The notes below the pieces were generated by a model that was given only the letters and a program-made list of their open reading frames with translations, made no database searches and had not been told where the DNA came from. The position numbers and the translations under genes are program-made. 64,000 nucleotides of DNA from Enterobacter sp. JBIWA008 (GTDB lineage Bacteria > Pseudomonadota > Gammaproteobacteria > Enterobacterales > Enterobacteriaceae), in the NCBI RefSeq assembly GCF_019968765.1, contig NZ_CP074150.1, positions 1-64,000 on the forward strand. Reading direction: 5' to 3'. This document shows positions 62,490 to 64,000 of this stretch, in pieces (position 1 is the first letter of the stretch; every line of letters begins with the position of its first letter).

Positions 62490-62702
62490 ATGCCTAGACA
62501 ACATCAGATTAGCCGCTTACCTGCCGAAAGGCAAGGAGAAGTCAGCTATGAAACTGCCACGAAGTACCCTGCTCTTGTGTGTGTTGATAGTGTGTCTCAC
62601 ACTGCTGATATTCACTTACCTGACACGGAAATCGCTCTGCGAAATCCGTTACAGGGACACGAACAGGGAGGTGGCGGCTTTTATGGCCTACGAATCCGGT
62701 AA
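62490..62702 (+). CDS. mok: Mok, overlapping translational activator of hok
   Basis: 70-residue frame ([20 protein letters not shown]) overlapping hok in another phase, as in R1, where mok translation is required for hok translation and is the target of Sok. Here the hok/sok promoter side is 5.7 kb away, so expression is doubtful. Confidence 0.75.
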   Translation: MPRQHQISRLPAERQGEVSYETATKYPALVCVDSVSHTADIHLPDTEIALRNPLQGHEQGGGGFYGLRIR

Positions 62703-62706
62703 GTAA
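62548..62706 (+). CDS. hok: Hok type I toxin
   Basis: 52 residues: [37 protein letters not shown] and [13 protein letters not shown], nearly identical to R1 Hok. One membrane helix, periplasmic C-terminal Cys. It depolarises the inner membrane in plasmid-free cells when labile Sok decays. AAGGAG ribosome-binding site. The coding region is intact, but its leader is cut off by the ars-carrying insertion. Confidence 0.93.
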   Translation: MKLPRSTLLLCVLIVCLTLLIFTYLTRKSLCEIRYRDTNREVAAFMAYESGK

Positions 62707-62714
62707 GCTACCTG

Positions 62715-62738
62715 AAGGCGGGGGAAACCCCGCCTTTT
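62715..62738 (+). terminator. Terminator downstream of hok
   Basis: GGCGGGG/CCCCGCC stem followed by TTTT. A second hairpin with TTTTT follows at 62782-62812. Both resemble the 3' end of hok mRNA, which folds back on the leader. Confidence 0.75.
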
Positions 62739-63110
62739 CAGGAGCTGAGTTGGTCTGACATGCCTGAAGCGCCTTTATGAAGGGGTTGCCGGTTTACCGG
62801 TAGCCCCTTTTTCCATCCCGAAGGGTGCAGTCGCATGCATGAACAACCCGGAAGGTCTGTTCCCCTGCGGGGAACGGGGGAAGGGGGACGCGCCTTCGGC
62901 GCTGCCCCTCTGCTCCCTCCGCCTTGTCCACACTCCAGCCTTTCCCGCCTGATTTTGCTGAAGTCAGCGCGCCATGAGTTACCTGCCTGTGCCTGGCATC
63001 AGCCTGGTTTTCCCTGTGTTCTTCATTCCGGGCATCATATACGGCGTCCTGCTGGTTAACTTTCTCAGCTGCAGCTCCGTGGCTATAACCCGAAAACAGG
63101 GCAGGGCGAT

Positions 63111-63632
63111 GGCCCCCTTCGGCTCCCGGCCAGCGCTGCTGTCCGGTCGTCGAGCCCCACTCCGCCAGGGCGGCTGCTGCGCACCCGCCAGGCTCCGCCG
63201 AACCCCTCCGGGTTTCGGGCCATACGGCTAGGGTCTGATGGCGAAGGTCAGGGGCTGCGGCTTCTCCGGCCGTGCCGTCCGGAACGCCTTCACCGCGCCG
63301 GCTGATGCCGTCGCTTTAATGGCGCCACGCCGTTCCGACGTGTCGGGTGTGTGCATCCTGTTCCCCCGGTGAAGCCATCCCCCGTGTGTCCTCACGCGGA
63401 GGGCTGCTTGTAGCACCGTCGGGTCGTCATCCAAGGGGTGAAATGCACTCCGCCAAAACTTTTTGCGTGCCGCAAAAACTTTAGTCTCCGCCCCTTTCCT
63501 TCCTCCCTTCGCCGTTGCTCCTTTGCCCTTTGCCGCGAGAGAACTCACCAGGGAGATGGACAACCATCACCACAGGAGAAAACCAGGATGCACACACGAA
63601 ACGTCAACGTCAAAACCGCCGCTCAAGAATCT
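63111..63632 (+). repeat. 520-bp direct repeat, copy B
   Basis: Second copy of the block at 51460-51980, 11.65 kb away, same orientation, over 95 percent identical by eye. It ends after the first 15 codons of the downstream gene. The stretch 62813-63110 before it holds no recognisable gene. Confidence 0.93.
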
Positions 63633-63881
63633 ACCGGAAGATGTGATTCAAACCTCACAACGTCCCAGTTCACGGATCTGTTTTGCTGGGTCCTGGCAGC
63701 AACGGAAGGGGAGCCACAACCGGCAATTTTTACGCCGCCAGAGAATGCCACTGAGTTGACGTTAATAAATGACGAATGCCCGGATTATATCTCTGTCTGG
63801 GTTGTAGATGGTCGCCCGGTGGCAGCTGCAATGCCGCTGGATAATTTTCACCGCGTTATTTCTTCATCTCTAACTAAATAA
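63588..63881 (+). CDS. Small protein with duplicated N-terminus (second member)
   Basis: 97 residues: the 15 N-terminal residues shared with the gene at 51936, then a different acidic domain (QFTDLFCWVLAATEGEPQPA, YISVWVVDGRPVAAAMPLDN). The switch is abrupt after AAQES. No family recognised. A DUF932-type gene follows 16 bases later. Confidence 0.6.
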   Translation: MHTRNVNVKTAAQESTGRCDSNLTTSQFTDLFCWVLAATEGEPQPAIFTPPENATELTLINDECPDYISVWVVDGRPVAAAMPLDNFHRVISSSLTK

Positions 63882-63897
63882 TCAGGAGTAAATAAAA

Positions 63898-64000
63898 ATG
63901 GTCAGTTTCGCAAGCCGTTATCGTATGCCTACCTCGATCCGTAAAGACCGTCCGCTGACGAATGATGAATTACAGCGCATCGTTCCCAGCGCTTTCTCAT
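63898..64000 (+). CDS. DUF932 family protein (YubP/YfjQ-like), partial
   Basis: The first 34 codons (FASRYRMPTSIRKDRPLTND then ELQRIVPSAFS) match the start of DUF932 proteins common in F-like leading regions. It runs off the window. CAGGAG ribosome-binding site. Confidence 0.7.
   Translation, partial: MVSFASRYRMPTSIRKDRPLTNDELQRIVPSAFS

Noticed and set aside
1..64000. tRNA, rRNA or acquired antibiotic-resistance genes
   Set aside because: None recognised on either strand; the only resistance genes seen are the arsenic genes.

Overview
This window reads as part of a large F-like plasmid from an enterobacterium, most likely Klebsiella or a close relative. The reasons are a RepFIB initiator with iterons on both sides of it, an F-type sopABC partition locus, a stbAB (parM/parR-like) locus, an F-type leading region (klcA, yubD-like methylase, ParB-like protein, psiB, psiA), traX and hok. 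It starts at the initiation codon of a second initiator, a RepA of the IncFII/IncI/IncL superfamily, so position 1 is probably where a circular record was opened.

Layout. 1-1.7 kb: RepA and its origin. 1.9-5.4 kb: a split DUF4225-type gene with a convergent small membrane protein, traX, an unknown gene, and a parDE toxin-antitoxin pair. 5.4-7.3 kb: AT-rich and nearly gene-free, with an integrase remnant. 7.3-25.2 kb: an 18-kb fimbrial island bracketed by two inward-facing FimB/FimE-like recombinases. 25.4-26.4 kb: an IS903-like element. 26.6-33.5 kb: damaged genes, two resD remnants, the RepFIB replicon and sopABC. 33.7-44.2 kb: a umuDC operon whose umuC is split by an 8.7-kb element carrying an EcoRII-type restriction-modification system, a zinc-hook AAA ATPase and its own tyrosine recombinases. 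44.3-46.8 kb: stbAB and small genes. 47-56.6 kb: the leading region. 56.7-62.8 kb: a hok/sok locus split by a 5.7-kb unit with IS150-type ends that carries arsH-arsRBC. 63-64 kb: a duplicated leader with a small gene and the start of a DUF932-type gene.

The most interesting system is the fimbrial island. A Caf1M/AfaB-type (FGL) chaperone, an usher and an AfaD-like protein are followed by six pilin-like subunits of two classes, a lipoprotein, a periplasmic FKBP-type isomerase fused to a coiled coil, a LuxR-HTH/EAL c-di-GMP phosphodiesterase, a 51-residue membrane peptide and a degenerate EAL protein. Upstream of the chaperone, 25-bp inverted repeats bound a 322-bp segment with a good sigma70 promoter near one end, next to a FimB-like recombinase gene. 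This has the architecture of the E. coli fimS switch, and the orientation seen here appears to be OFF.

Many genes carry lesions (DUF4225, ClpP-like, Mig-14-like, resD, umuD, the second recombinase of the umuC element, and the 27-kb gene). Several are single-base deletions in homopolymer runs, so some may be assembly errors rather than true decay.
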